From the NCBI GenBank assembly GCA_951230915.1, contig OX579642.1, positions 13,020,001 to 13,084,000 on the forward strand: 64,000 bases of DNA. The letters are read 5' to 3'. Position 1 is the first letter of the stretch. Each line of letters opens with the position of its first letter. The DNA is from Antitrichia curtipendula. Lineage: Eukaryota > Streptophyta > Bryopsida > Hypnales > Leucodontaceae. The translations under genes were made by a program, and so were the position numbers. Below the pieces are notes generated by a model, which made no database searches, was not told where the DNA came from, and was given only the letters and a program-made list of their open reading frames with translations. Positions 12,303 through 23,603 of this stretch are shown piece after piece.

Positions 12303-13287
12303 ATAGCCTTATTAGTTGATGAGGTGACTAATGTAGAATTTCAGTGAGTCTGAGAAAGGTCTAAGTGTGAGTTTGGGTTCAGTTAGACTGCTGAGGTTCA
12401 GTCAGGTCGTTGAGATTCAAGTCGGTCGATGGGTTCAGTCAGGTCACTGGGGATCAGTCGGTCGTTGGGTTCCGTCAGGTCAATAGGGAGGGGAAGTCCG
12501 CTTCTAGGGAGTCCAGGGAGTCTGCAAATCCAACATTCACAAATCCGATTCTATAAGCTAAGGCCGTTGTTCGCCACGCACATAAAATTTGGAGTTTCGG
12601 GAAGAAATTGAACACCAAGAATTTTCCCAAACCTCACAAATCTCTCCAACACCATAGCTCCTCAAACAACAACAACAACATAAGAAGTGAAAGAAAAGAG
12701 AGATCATAAGAAGACTAACAAGGGAAGACGAAGAATAAAAAGACTATTAAAGATTTAAGGTTAGTATCTTACTATTGAGTTTTGGATTATTTTGGATTGT
12801 TTTGATTATTTATTCTTTCCGTTAGCATCTTACTATTGAAGTTAGATTGTTTGGATTGCTAAATTCCTTTCACTATTCATCGATAGATTTGTTTTTGATT
12901 TTTTAAGCATATTTTATTAGATTACTATTCATTCGGTTGGTTTTAGTTATTAATTAAGATTCCATATCCAAATTAGTTGTTTGTTTTATGTTTGGTATTT
13001 GTTTTATTAGGCCTAATAAGCCAAATAGATACAAACAAACAACAACTAATATCTTTGGAATATTTAACTAAAACCTATTAAACGATTGGCAAAAGAATAA
13101 TATTACTATTCATTGGAAACTTAGGAAATTGAATTAAAATCATTCAATCTAAATTAAATCCCTAAAACCAAAGGATTATTCCCAATTGCCAAAACTAACA
13201 AAACTTGACTTTTAGATAGGTTTTAGAATTACAACTCAACAACAATTGACTCAAATTTAACTAAAATGGCGTGATTCATGAAAGGTG

Positions 13288-13359
13288 ATGGAGGACCACG
13301 AGGAGACGATCATGTTCGTGTATTGCGATGACGGAACTGTTGACGTTTTCGATACTGAG
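13288..13359 (+). CDS. Mini-exon inside LTR L1 (24 codons, phase-0 donor)
   Basis: A frame of 24 codons from ATG to GAG, immediately followed by GTATGA, a plausible 5' splice site. The peptide has an acidic start, a hydrophobic core (TIMFVYCDDGTVDVF) and the end DTE. The inverted L1 copy has a frame of identical length at the same place with the core TIMIVFCDDGTIDIL and the same end and donor. There are 15 nucleotide differences in 72: four codons are synonymous and most replacements conservative (V/I, F/L, Y/F), with no indel. I infer an exon that starts in the LTR and is spliced to an exon in the retroelement body. No homologue is known to me. Confidence 0.5.
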
Positions 13360-14313
13360 GTATGATTTTCAAAACTCATTTGACTTTTCTTTTCATTCTT
13401 TAGATTAGATGTAGAAACCAAAATTAACAATTAGAACCCCAATAGCTAGATAGAATTTAGAAATTACTAAAAACCTTTTAACTTAACTGAAATTGTGGAA
13501 GTAATAATTGGATGAACTTTGAATCAATTTGGGAATATTAATTCCATCCAAAAGAATTTCAAAAGGAATCTAACTTGATTTAGAAATCTCAGGAATATTA
13601 GAATATTGGGAAAAATTAAAACCTAATTTATCCTTTTATTCTATTAAAACTTGTTGAATAATAAATTCCATCTAACTAAGGGGAATTTTAATTCATCCAT
13701 AAGTTTTTACCTCACAGTCCAAAATTCTTGCTTTTTACCTTGATAGAAGGGTAATTTCTTACTTTCTTCATAAAAATCATAAAACCCTAAAAAATTGCTA
13801 AATTTAGATTAGAAACTTAGAATTGAAATCCATCTAACAACAATTAGGAATATTCTTAAAGAACAGTTAAGGAATCTTTTGGGACTATAATCTTTTAGAG
13901 AATCTTTTGAAGGCTCCTAAACCACCTCTTACTTTCAAAATACTTTAATTTTGAAAGGAATAAGGAGTGGATAAATTTTGGCTTAAGTTTGAATGCAAAT
14001 TCTTAAAATAGGTCAAAATTAGATTTTCTTTCAAAATCCCTTAGTAAAATCCTAACATTTAGATTTACTTAGAATAGATTCTGGTTTAGATAGAAATTTA
14101 CTTGCATTAAACTAACAATAGAAGTCCTAATTCTTTAACCATTAGCGTGTTTCGAATTACTTAGATTAGATCAAAATCAACATAACAAAGTGTCCATTGC
14201 TTGGAAGGCCAAAGAACACTGCGTTTGATTTCATCCCCTAGAAATTATTTTTCATGCCGCTAGAATCTGTGTGCACGTTTTACCTCTGAAGGGAGGAGAT
14301 TAAAACACTCACA

Positions 14314-15671
14314 CGGACTGAATATCCAAGTAAGGCCCAAACAACAAATGAGTTGGTGAGTATACGCGAGGTGCCTCCAGTGCCTCTTCCCATCCCAAGA
14401 GGGTCATGGGCTTGTACCTGGATATGCTTGGAAAAACTCTCCACCGGGCTCGTCGACATCAACCCGACCTAAACAATCGCTCCACGGACACAAAACCTTC
14501 CTCTCCTCGTGCGCGAGGTCGCATCCGCGAGCTCAACGAGTTCTCTCTTACAACTGAACCCTGAGTATTGACATAGCTCAATCAATGAGATATGACGACT
14601 CAGAAAAACTCAACTAGAAGATTGTCCACGAATTCCCGGGTGATAGGGCAACGAGAATTGTGAGCATATGTCATGGTTGTCGCTCCCTTACCTACGTATT
14701 CTCGGGGTACGTCTCACTTCTGATTGATGTTCTTAGTTTGTGCAACCCTAATTTGACTCGAACGCTCACTTCTGTTGATGTAGCTCTCATTGGTTTATTG
14801 TCGAACGTATACATGTGGACAAGCACACACGAAGAATTAGCTTACTCCCTATCGCTTCAGGATTGGGATTACTGTGTCCAGGAATCTCACTTATTGAGAT
14901 GTGAATCTCACTTAAACGTGGCGTTACCTTGGACCCCCTCTCGGTACCTAGAGGGTAGAAATCGCTCACTCGCGTATGCACAGCTCTCTTGACAAGATTA
15001 CTACATTCGTGCAGTTGGTTACTGGACAACTCTCTAATTGGGTTGTGTATGGGATTAACTGCAACGTACCTCGACTGCTGCCGCAATCGATTCTCCACCG
15101 GTTCGGTGGCGACACGATCTCAACGTGGGTCCTTGATGCTCCATGTTGACTTGCCAAGCATAAAATATTGAGAATAGTTTAGTTATGAGCGTGAGCATTA
15201 GTAATTTGTTGAAGAGAGTAACGGAATACAAGCGCAGCATCTGAGGTCTATAATGTGGCAGAATCGTTCGAGAGGCAGTAGAGTATCAATGAACAAGCAC
15301 AAATATGCTTACCAATAACCCACAGATGATTTTGGTGTCCGCAATTAGGAAAACCTGAAAGGCAAGTAGGCTTCAAATCAGCTCTAGTTGGCGTCTTAGA
15401 AGCTAACAACGACTTAGGGTTCTTGCAACCCAACACTCGGATTGCGCGTATCATCGGCTCTTCAAGGCCGTCTGATGTGGCTCTGGATCCTGGAATTCAC
15501 TACTTCTGCAGACAGAAAGGTTGTTCAGAGTTCTGAATTGTTAGGAGTTTCAATCCACAGGTTTCGATGACGCTGGATGGGCGTTATAATCAAACTTTGT
15601 TCATCATGATGGAATTTCGATGAGAGTTTTCGTCCTTTATCGTCTTAATAAGTATGTCTAATCTATTCTAT
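14314..15671. other. Unassigned stretch after LTR L1
   Basis: GC content is higher than in the surroundings and several overlapping short frames exist on both strands, but none shows a recognisable motif. If the LTR at 9855 is a 5' LTR, this would be retroelement body; I cannot support that with a primer-binding site or a gag/pol motif. Confidence 0.35.
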
Positions 15672-16938
15672 CACTATAAGAAAACGCAGGAAAAAAAAAT
15701 GTCAAAATTGACGTTTTTTTTGACGCGCTGATGTCAACTGTGATGTGCTAAAAATCCGTCAAAATGGACAAGCCAAAAACGCGGCCATGAACGTGGGCTT
15801 GACGCCGCGTCAAACCAAAAAATGCGTTTTTTGACGCGCGTCAAACTTGACGTCAAAATTTTAGCATGGGCATGCCATGTCAGCGGATAGCGACTCGTAG
15901 GATCACTTTTCATCCATGACGTGTCCTCTGACGTGGACCCCTTGGAAATTTGACGTGGACTCGGAAGAAAAGTGACATGGCATGCCACGTCAGCATACTT
16001 TCAAAACATTTAAAATTTTTTACTATGTTTTTTGAAACATCGATTTTGACATCGATTTTGACATCGTTTTTGATGTTTTTTTGGACAACAACTGGAACAG
16101 ACTGTAGCAAAGTGAATTGACAATAATTAATTAAAATTAAAATGAACAAACAAAATTACTGAATTCAATAAGAGAAAAAAAACTTACCCATTTACCTTAA
16201 GATGGCCGAATGAATGAATTACTTCATTGAATATAAAAATGAAGGGTGGAGAAGATTTATTTATACTAAAATCCATGGTTGTCTAAGGTGTGACAAAAGA
16301 TATGGGATAATTTGAACAAGGAACTTGACTTTAGATGTTGTTTTTGATATGCTGACGTTGTATTTGACATTTTCTTGATGTTGTTTTTGACATTTTGCAA
16401 GGATGTTGTTGTTGATGTCATGCTGACGTTGTTTTTGACATTTTGCAATGATGACACTTCTTTTTTACTTATCCCATATAGTTTGTCAATCCTCCTACTA
16501 CCCCACTAGTATAAAGAACTCCTTTTCTTCATCCATTGTGCACATCCATCCACTTCTTTTTTTTCAAAATATGCCACGTGGTTGCCTTTTTCTTAAATTT
16601 TTTTAAATTTGGTCAACATTCTAGCATTGACCATTTTAATTTCACTAATTCATCCATAGCCAAAAAATTTGTTTGCTGACGTGGCAATCTTTGTTTTTTT
16701 TGACGTCACAAAAAACAGACCTAATGTTATTTTAGACATAACTTTGAGCAATGCATCGGAATTGACATTCATCTGGATGTTGTTTTTTGTAACTGTGTCA
16801 CAATGAACGTCACGCAAAAACGCGCATTTTTTCTCGTGTTTTTTGAAAACAAGTGGACGTAAAAAAAACACGTTGACTTCACAAAAAACATCATGCGTTA
16901 AAGGAAAACGCAGGAAAAAACGGGGTTTTCTTATAGTG
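15672..16938. mobile_element. Non-autonomous CACTA (En/Spm) element with TAT target duplication
   Basis: Starts CACTATAAGAAAACGC and ends GGGGTTTTCTTATAGTG; the outer 14 bases are perfect inverted repeats and begin with CACTA. The three bases TAT flank both ends (15669-15671 and 16939-16941), the 3-bp duplication typical of the superfamily. The 1267 bp contain no transposase. Subterminal sequence is dense in TTTTTGAC, TGACGTC and GACGTGGC blocks, as expected for transposase binding sites, and the middle has four degenerate copies of GTTGTTTTTGACATTTTGC (about 16335-16445). Confidence 0.85.
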
Positions 16939-18220
16939 TATACAACTCCATACCTGATAACAAAATGAGTTTATTAGTACATAACCGCATCACCCAACAA
17001 CAACATTTTCTTTTGACAATGACGTAGGCTGATGTGGCAAGTACTATATATATCCCATGATTTTCGTATGCTTTTGTTCTCTTACAGTTATTGATAAATT
17101 TTCTACTAATAGAGATATAAGACCTTGCAGACATAGAAATCACTTGCAACGTAATTAGGTCATGAAGGGCAAGATTTGTAATCAGATATAGAATCATAAA
17201 CAGATTCAGAGGGCTTTAAATATTATTATATTTAGTTCCACCCCTACTATGCCTATTCTTTTGTACTCATACATTTACTTGGTACCATTCTAAGTAATAG
17301 ATCTATTAGATCATGGTAACCTTGATACTTGTTGCAACGTCGTTAGAATTTTAGCGACATAATTGGTACCCACATACCAAGTTATAAAATGATTTAGAGG
17401 GATTTAAGGTATACCATTTATAGTTCTCCGAAAGTGCCGATTTCATTGACCGTATTCTAAATCCAAAATTGGTGACTCTCGTACTAAATGAAATTAATTT
17501 ATTGTTGTTTACTGTCCGGGATTGTACAAACATTATGCTAACTCACACTATTATGCTAGGGGAACTGATTTTGTCCAAGATTTTCTATGTAATATCATTT
17601 GGAAGATAGGATCAGTTACTGTTAAGGATTCCATTTGTTTACTTTTGTTGAATAATTAATATTGTCTATTCGCTTTCATATTACACCTTCGTGAGGGTGT
17701 TGCAATGGTAGATTCGTTTTGTCAAGTCAGTCTCCAACATGTCATGAAATCTATAAAGGTTGAGGAATTCGTTTTGTCATAGTTGGAAGTTATATTCAAT
17801 TTCGTCCGACGGCTGGAATTAATCTTTGACTGAACCGTTTGGCACTTCATTAATACATTGATTAGTAGAAGCGCCATTTGATCATTTCGACGGCTTCATC
17901 TATATTTCCCGCAGACGGAGTGCCTCTATCCGTCAGTTGATCATTGTTGGTGAATAGTGTGCTACCGAAACTTTCTTTCCGTGCGACTTTGTAGGGCGGT
18001 AACGCAACCTAGCGTATACAACCTTTGATATATGCATAGTCAACCTTTCAATTTTAGTGTGTAGCTCACACACCAGATGTGCGTACAGGGTTACTGAACG
18101 CATTTTAACAATCACTCATTTTCTTGTTTTATTTTTGGGTTCGTATTTCTATGCATTCTGGGTAGGGATTGCACTATGATTGGTTCCGTGTAATTGACAC
18201 ATGAATTGCGCATAGTTGCT
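16939..18220. other. Stretch upstream of MULE copy 1
   Basis: No reliable reading frame. Presumably includes the promoter and left end of the MULE, but I could not find a terminal inverted repeat matching the right-end module at 23284-23336. Confidence 0.35.
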
Positions 18221-21200
18221 ATGGCAGACTATTCGAAAGTGGTCGTTGTTAGTGCAAACGGAGGCAAAGTTCCAATTATTTTTCCAGTCGCCTCTGACGG
18301 ATTTGCTGCGGTGTTGGCTTCTTGGTTAGCTTCAAGGTTCCAACTGAGAGAGGACTCTGTCTGTGTTGACGAAGAGTATTTTGAGCAAGAGTCGGGCATT
18401 TTGATTCACACTGTTGGACAACAGTCTGCGTTGAAAGATGGAACTTACTTCTGGCGTCTTAAGCCAAGTAAGTACAGAGTGTATGGAGTTCGAATGCTAC
18501 TGGTACCAGTGGATGAAGTCGGATGCACCCTACGCCTGTCTTTTACGTCGTCTTTCAAACGCCACCATTGCTCCGTGTAAAAATAGAGTCTGATATAGAT
18601 AGTGTCACAATTCTGAGTTCAGATTCTGATTGCAACTCTTCTGAGCATATTTTGGACATGCAGACTCCGTTGTCTATGTCTACTTTACCTACTCTTGCTA
18701 GCCTTCCCCGTTGTTCGTCGTCTCATTCATTCAAAAATACTAGATCTATTATAGATTGTTTGTGTCAATTACGGGTTCAAAAGGGATGTCAGAATGTGCT
18801 GTCCAAGATTGATTATGAGAGTATAAGCATTCAGAAGGTTATTACGTTGCCTCCAAGATTCAACGGAAATATTATATTTAAGTTGCCGGCACTAGATACG
18901 GGTTGCTCTGTATCTCAAGCCAAGCAGATGTCTGGAATGGATAAGCGTTACGACGGGCACGTCTGGTCAAAGACAATGACAACTAATATCAATAATCGTA
19001 TGGGCTTGGCATTTCGCACATCTGTGTGCCTTGGGCATCTTAGATGCATCAATTCAGGTTGCAAGTTTCTCTCTCGTGTTAATCGGATTGAATCTGTGAA
19101 TGAGTTAGAATGGGACGGACTGTCTCCAACTACCGTCAATGTTGGAGATTTGCATCCGCCAGGGTCAACACTTGTCTGCAAAATGTTCTGTTAGGACGTA
19201 CTATGTTGTAGGAAACATTGGGATGACTCGCGCGTTTGTACACCTGGGAGTTCACGAACATCCCGTTAAAGATGGAGAACTACGGGACATCCAGGAGAGA
19301 ACTAGAGTTCTAATTGGTAAACAAATGGAGAAAACGCCGATGGCAACAAATTCATCTATTGTCCTGGAGGCTACGAAAGAACTACTTGGCAAATTGATCC
19401 TCAGCCAAGACAAAGTGGATCCAAAACAGCTGAACTTTGATGACCTTGTCCCTGTCCTGGACAAATGCAAGTACTTTAGTTCTCCGGGTATCCGGAACGA
19501 GGTTACATCGTTCAAGAGTCTCAGGAGATTGGATGTCATTGATAGCATTACTAAGTTAAGAGGTTCAAGCACTTCGGCTTTCATTCAATAGAGCAAGTTT
19601 CCATGACAAGAAACAGAGGCGGATAAAGTATTTCTCTTTAAAATGTCAGAAGTTGGTCCGGGAAGTGGAGTGGATTTAGTAAAGCGAATGCAAGAAGGTG
19701 GTGACCTTCAGGACTCATGGATGATGTTTGATCACATGAAAAGGGTAAAGGGGTGGACCACGATGGCATGCCATGTTTATGATTCCACGTACTGCCGCGT
19801 TATGACTATCGCGATTTGCGACATGCAATCTGAGGATACAATCGCCCAGATTCTATTTTGGAGGAATTTAAACGCTTTCCTCGCAAGACATGGTGTGAAG
19901 GACACCCAGTTTAAGGGATTCATGGCTGACAACGCTCAAGCTAATTGGAATGCTGTTAGGACAATTTATGGTTCAGGAGACAGTAGCGTGGCAATGGAAA
20001 ATCGTGAAAGAACATGCCTTTTTCATTGGACGCAATCCATAGAAAAGCACACGAAGGTTGACATCCGCGGTGACTTGCAAGATCAGCATCGCATGCTATA
20101 CAAGCAATACAAAAACGCCACTTCCCCAAATGAGTTTGAAACAAGGTACCTTGCCATTAGAGCTTGGTGGTTGTCATCGGGTGCCACTTGCGAAGAAGGA
20201 AGACGTCGACTGGACTTGTGGTTGTCATTCTGGCATTTCCGTTATCGCCAGTGGGGTGGCTTTTTGCAACTCGTAAGTTCACTTATCCCGTTTATGTTTA
20301 TTATAAAACGTGGATCATTTCTTGGCCACTTAGAGAGTAATCTGCTTTTGTAAGTTGTAATGACCTAGTTCCGGTCATTAATATCAAGTATTCTAATGGT
20401 AGCCCTACATATTTGTATTCAGGATCTTACGGAGACAAAACTTGCGGAGATCCCGTCTTGCAACCTCGCTGAGACAATCCACAATAAATGGCTTCAACAA
20501 TCTGGCAATCGTGGTAACGATTTGTACATAGCGACTGTAGATGATTTTGTTAGAGCATTCATGCAGATGGTGAGGTATTATCAATTTTTGAAGGGTAAAG
20601 AAGTCGGCACTGGTCCGAGAAAGGAAGAACTAATGCTCCGAGCTGTCCAACGATCGGCACAAAGAAGCGGGAATCCAAAGGCGTTGACTGAAGCTATTTC
20701 AAGCATTTCAGGAGTTGAAGAATTTGTGAATAGAGAGCCGCAACTAGAGGGTGAAGAAGTTTTTGGATCTCATAAGCGCAAGGCAGACATGCCTCTCAAA
20801 TGCGACCAAGATTCGCATAGGCTAGACAAAGTCAATTTTTCTCGTCCCCGAATCCAGTCGAGATCATCCAGAGCATCAACAAGTGCGGCCCAATTGAATC
20901 CGATCATTGAAAATGACACGCTAGGAATGGAATTGGATATTGAAGGACTTCTTGAAAATGATGTGAATTTAGAACGTGTAAGTACTGCACCATCCACTCA
21001 CGTATCATATATCCAGGAGATAGAGGTTGACAAAACTCAGTGGCATATTGCAAGACTACCAAAGGCATCTGCGAAGGCGTGCTTTGCTGATCAAGCAATT
21101 ACGAAGAAGAAGTGCACTGCTCAAATAGTACAGAACAACAAACCTACAGCAGCGCCAACTTATACAGGTATGATGGTCAATTACAGGAAAAATTGTAATG

Positions 21201-21892
21201 ATCGAATGGATTTCTTTTTTTGCAACGATGACATCGAACAGTGCGTGAAGGGATATCGTCGAAAGTGGGTGTTAGCTGTACCACTTGTTCCAAATATTTG
21301 GCCTGTTGAAATTGGAACCAAACTTTCCTCAGCTGAGATTTTAGCACTCGAAGCGGCGGGATTTCTACTTCCACAACGACAGGTCATTTCACCACAACGA
21401 CTCTTTGGTGGAGATGCTACAATAGGATTGGTGCGTGATTATCCAATTCCGTCTAGTCCAAATGAGTATCCCAAAACTCGAGCGGGTAAGGTCATTAGAC
21501 GGAATCCAAAGGCCCCAACAACGAAGCATGAAAACAATTGTGTTTCGTCATTGACTCTTGAAGCACGCATTGAAAATGCAACCATAGTCCCTCATTCTGG
21601 ATTTGGATGCATTGTTTCAGTAATTTCTGGTGTGGAGCCTCGTACAGAATAATACATGTTAACAATTTCATCATTTCCAGATTGTACCTGTCCTTATTTC
21701 AAGGAGATGAAACTGAAGTGTTTAGGAAAGCGGGGGACATGGACTAACTGTAAACATTTGTATTTCATTTTTACAGTCGTTTGCAACTTACAGTGCGAAT
21801 TAGATGGCTTCATTTATGTCGCAAGCTTTAGCTTTAATGAAGTAAAGGCAGTTCTTCTCCAGGGGATACTCAGCTATGTTTGTTCCAGTTAA
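18221..21892 (+). pseudogene. MULE (Mutator-like) transposase with GCM/WRKY-type finger and SWIM finger, copy 1, decayed
   Basis: Order of domains: an N-terminal ~90-residue module with KVVVVSANGGKVPIIFPV (18221 on); a Ser-rich linker; a C/H finger with CLGHLRC...C and HLGVHEHP (about 19030-19265); the transposase core with MACHVYDST, FKGFMADNAQANWNAV and RTCLFHWTQS (about 19770-20035); a helical part; and a C-terminal SWIM-type finger CTCP...NCKH (21680-21755). An intron at 20273-20422 has donor CTCGTAAGT and acceptor TTGTATTCAG. Damage: a frame change near 18523 (or an intron), a ~32-base deletion near 19190 relative to copy 2, in-frame stops TAG 19589, TGA 19604 and TAA 21650. The enzyme would cut and paste its element in the nucleus; this copy cannot make it. 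Confidence 0.8.
20273..20422 (+). other. Intron in MULE copy 1
   Basis: 150 bp, GTAAGT...TTGTATTCAG. The flanking protein joins GGFLQL to DLTETKLAEIPSCN, and copy 2 has an intron at exactly the same codon (55258-54549) that is 710 bp long. Confidence 0.8.
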
Positions 21893-22306
21893 TTTATGTA
21901 CAGTAAGACAACAGTAGTCTCTATATATACTGCACTTTTTTATAAAAGTGAATAGTGAGACTACAAGGGCCACTACTTGCGTATAGTATTTGTCATTGTC
22001 TATCATTGCAGATGTGTTTATATTGTCATGAATGATTGCATTCTATCTCGAAGTAGGTAATGAATTGACATCAAACGTATTTCTACTTCCATTTAGTCGG
22101 ATCTTATCCCTTTCTTAAACCCTGAACCCGATGTTTGCGGAACAAGTGTTCCTGTACAAAACAAGAATGAATTTTGTAGATAATTGGCCTCACAAATTGG
22201 CAGGGCCGTCAATGACTTTAAAATCCCAATAGTAATAAATAGAGAAGAGGTCTATTGTTATAAAGATGCCTAAGTCCACCCTTTCGTCCACCACGGTTAT
22301 AGGAGG

Positions 22307-22328
22307 GCCTATTACCATGGTCATAGGC
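22307..22328. repeat. Near-perfect palindrome in MULE 3' region
   Basis: A 22-base palindrome centred on ACCATGGT with arms GCCTAT/ATAGGC (one mismatch). A comparable palindrome lies at the same relative place in copy 2 (about 52650-52690) and related TATAGG blocks occur at 30-120. Possibly a transposase site or terminator hairpin. Confidence 0.6.
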
Positions 22329-22589
22329 ACCATATGATTGAAGTTCCTATTTGTGCAACGTAACTAATAATGATGCTAAACATATTATATTTTTAGTATA
22401 GCTAAACTTCTTCTAAGTCCTCACCCTAAACATACCTTTCACATCACTACATCAATTTATGCATGAATTATCTTCAAATTTATCACTTGTTTGTCTAATT
22501 ATTTCCCCCCCATATTTTGCATAGATTTCTTGCACTCCCATGTATTTTGTCACCAAATTTAGTGCAATCTTTTCATACAATGCCAATGA

Positions 22590-23240
22590 ATGTTGCATCG
22601 AGTGTCATCCAAGTTTTTTTATCCGCATTTATCCATTTGTTTTATTTCTGTCACTAAATTTGTTCCACCGTTGCCACCCCATTTACCAGCTTCTTACATA
22701 CATACTAACCCTAAACTTGCTTGCACCTATATGTTTGAACCTCTGTCATCTAGTTTTCCATCTATGATGACTTAGTCATGTTATCCAGAGTCATCCATTT
22801 TTTCATCCACGTGCATCCTTTCTGTCATCCCATTTCCATCCACATTCTTTCATTTATTCTAGCATCCTTCATAGAATGTGTCGTCACTTGTCATCCAAGC
22901 TTTCCAACCTTAGTCTTCCAATTCGTCCTCCACATCCATGAAAATCTGCCACACACATTCAAATTTTTGGGCAATCCACAGTTGTCCATCCTTTTTATAC
23001 ACATTCATCCATTTTTGTCATCCACAGTCATCCATCATTTTCATCCGCAGTCATATAGTTTTCATCCACATTCATCCAAATTTTCCAACCACAATCATCC
23101 AAAATATTCATCTTGGGATACCCCGATTTTTTCATCCACATTCATCTAATTTCTGACAATTTTTTCATCCCATTTTTCTGAATTTTATATCCATTTTTCA
23201 TTCCATTCTATGAAAATTTTCATGACTTCCATCCATTTAA
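22590..23240 (+). repeat. Degenerate CATCC-rich tandem array downstream of MULE copy 1
   Basis: TCATCCACATTCATCCA-like words recur about every 10-30 bases. MULE copy 2 has the same array in the same relative position and orientation (52615-52085 on -). Translations here are low-complexity artefacts. Confidence 0.7.
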
Positions 23241-23283
23241 AAAAAAAAACCCGTCCATTTTTAAAAACCTTATCCAAAATCTC

Positions 23284-23336
23284 CGCTCACCGCTCACTAA
23301 TCTACGCTCCACGCTCGCATACAAGCTACGTTGCAG
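23284..23336 (+). mobile_element. Right-end module of MULE-associated element, copy 1
   Basis: CGCTCACCGCTCACTA, then CCACGCTCGC, then AGCTACGTTGCA. The same blocks in the same order are found at 151-212 and, inverted, at 51936-51984. I take it as the right end of the mobile unit carrying the transposase; the left partner was not found. Confidence 0.5.
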
Positions 23337-23603
23337 GAATTGTATCAGAATTTCCCTTTCCCTCTCAACAAGTAAAAAGTGTACAAGAATTAGATAAATT
23401 CCTTCCATGATCTTCTTCTTCAGTTTTGTCACCCATAGTTTGCCTTACTACGCATCGCGAGGGCATAACTATGGTGTACCTAAAAAATTGGGGGTTGGTT
23501 GTATGTATGAATCACATTGTGATTCACTACAGTGCATATGTAGTGAGTGATCATTCTATGAATGTGAATGAAATCACTTATCATATAATAGGATTTCTTG
23601 CAG

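Larger units (their letters stand above)
9855..14313 (+). mobile_element. Giant LTR, family L1, plus orientation
   Basis: Begins TGTGAACCCTCAAG and ends AAAACACTCACA (TG...CA), about 4459 bp. An inverted copy at 36867-42019 matches along its length and stops at the same two terminal sequences, which defines the ends. Inside, in order: promoter region, TATA box (11426), two copies of a 41-bp block (11831 and 11915), a 44-bp triplet repeat (12171-12302) and a short coding exon (13288-13359). The flanking bases AGGAT and CGGAC do not match, so it lacks a target duplication. It may be one LTR of a broken element or a recombined solo LTR. No tRNA-binding site is evident after 14313. Confidence 0.7.

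Noticed and set aside
14660..14992. 110-codon plus-strand frame after LTR L1
   Set aside because: No recognisable motif and competing open frames on the minus strand; not enough to call a gene.
22540..23156. Ile/His/Phe/Pro-rich frames
   Set aside because: Low-complexity translation of the CATCC array downstream of the MULE gene.
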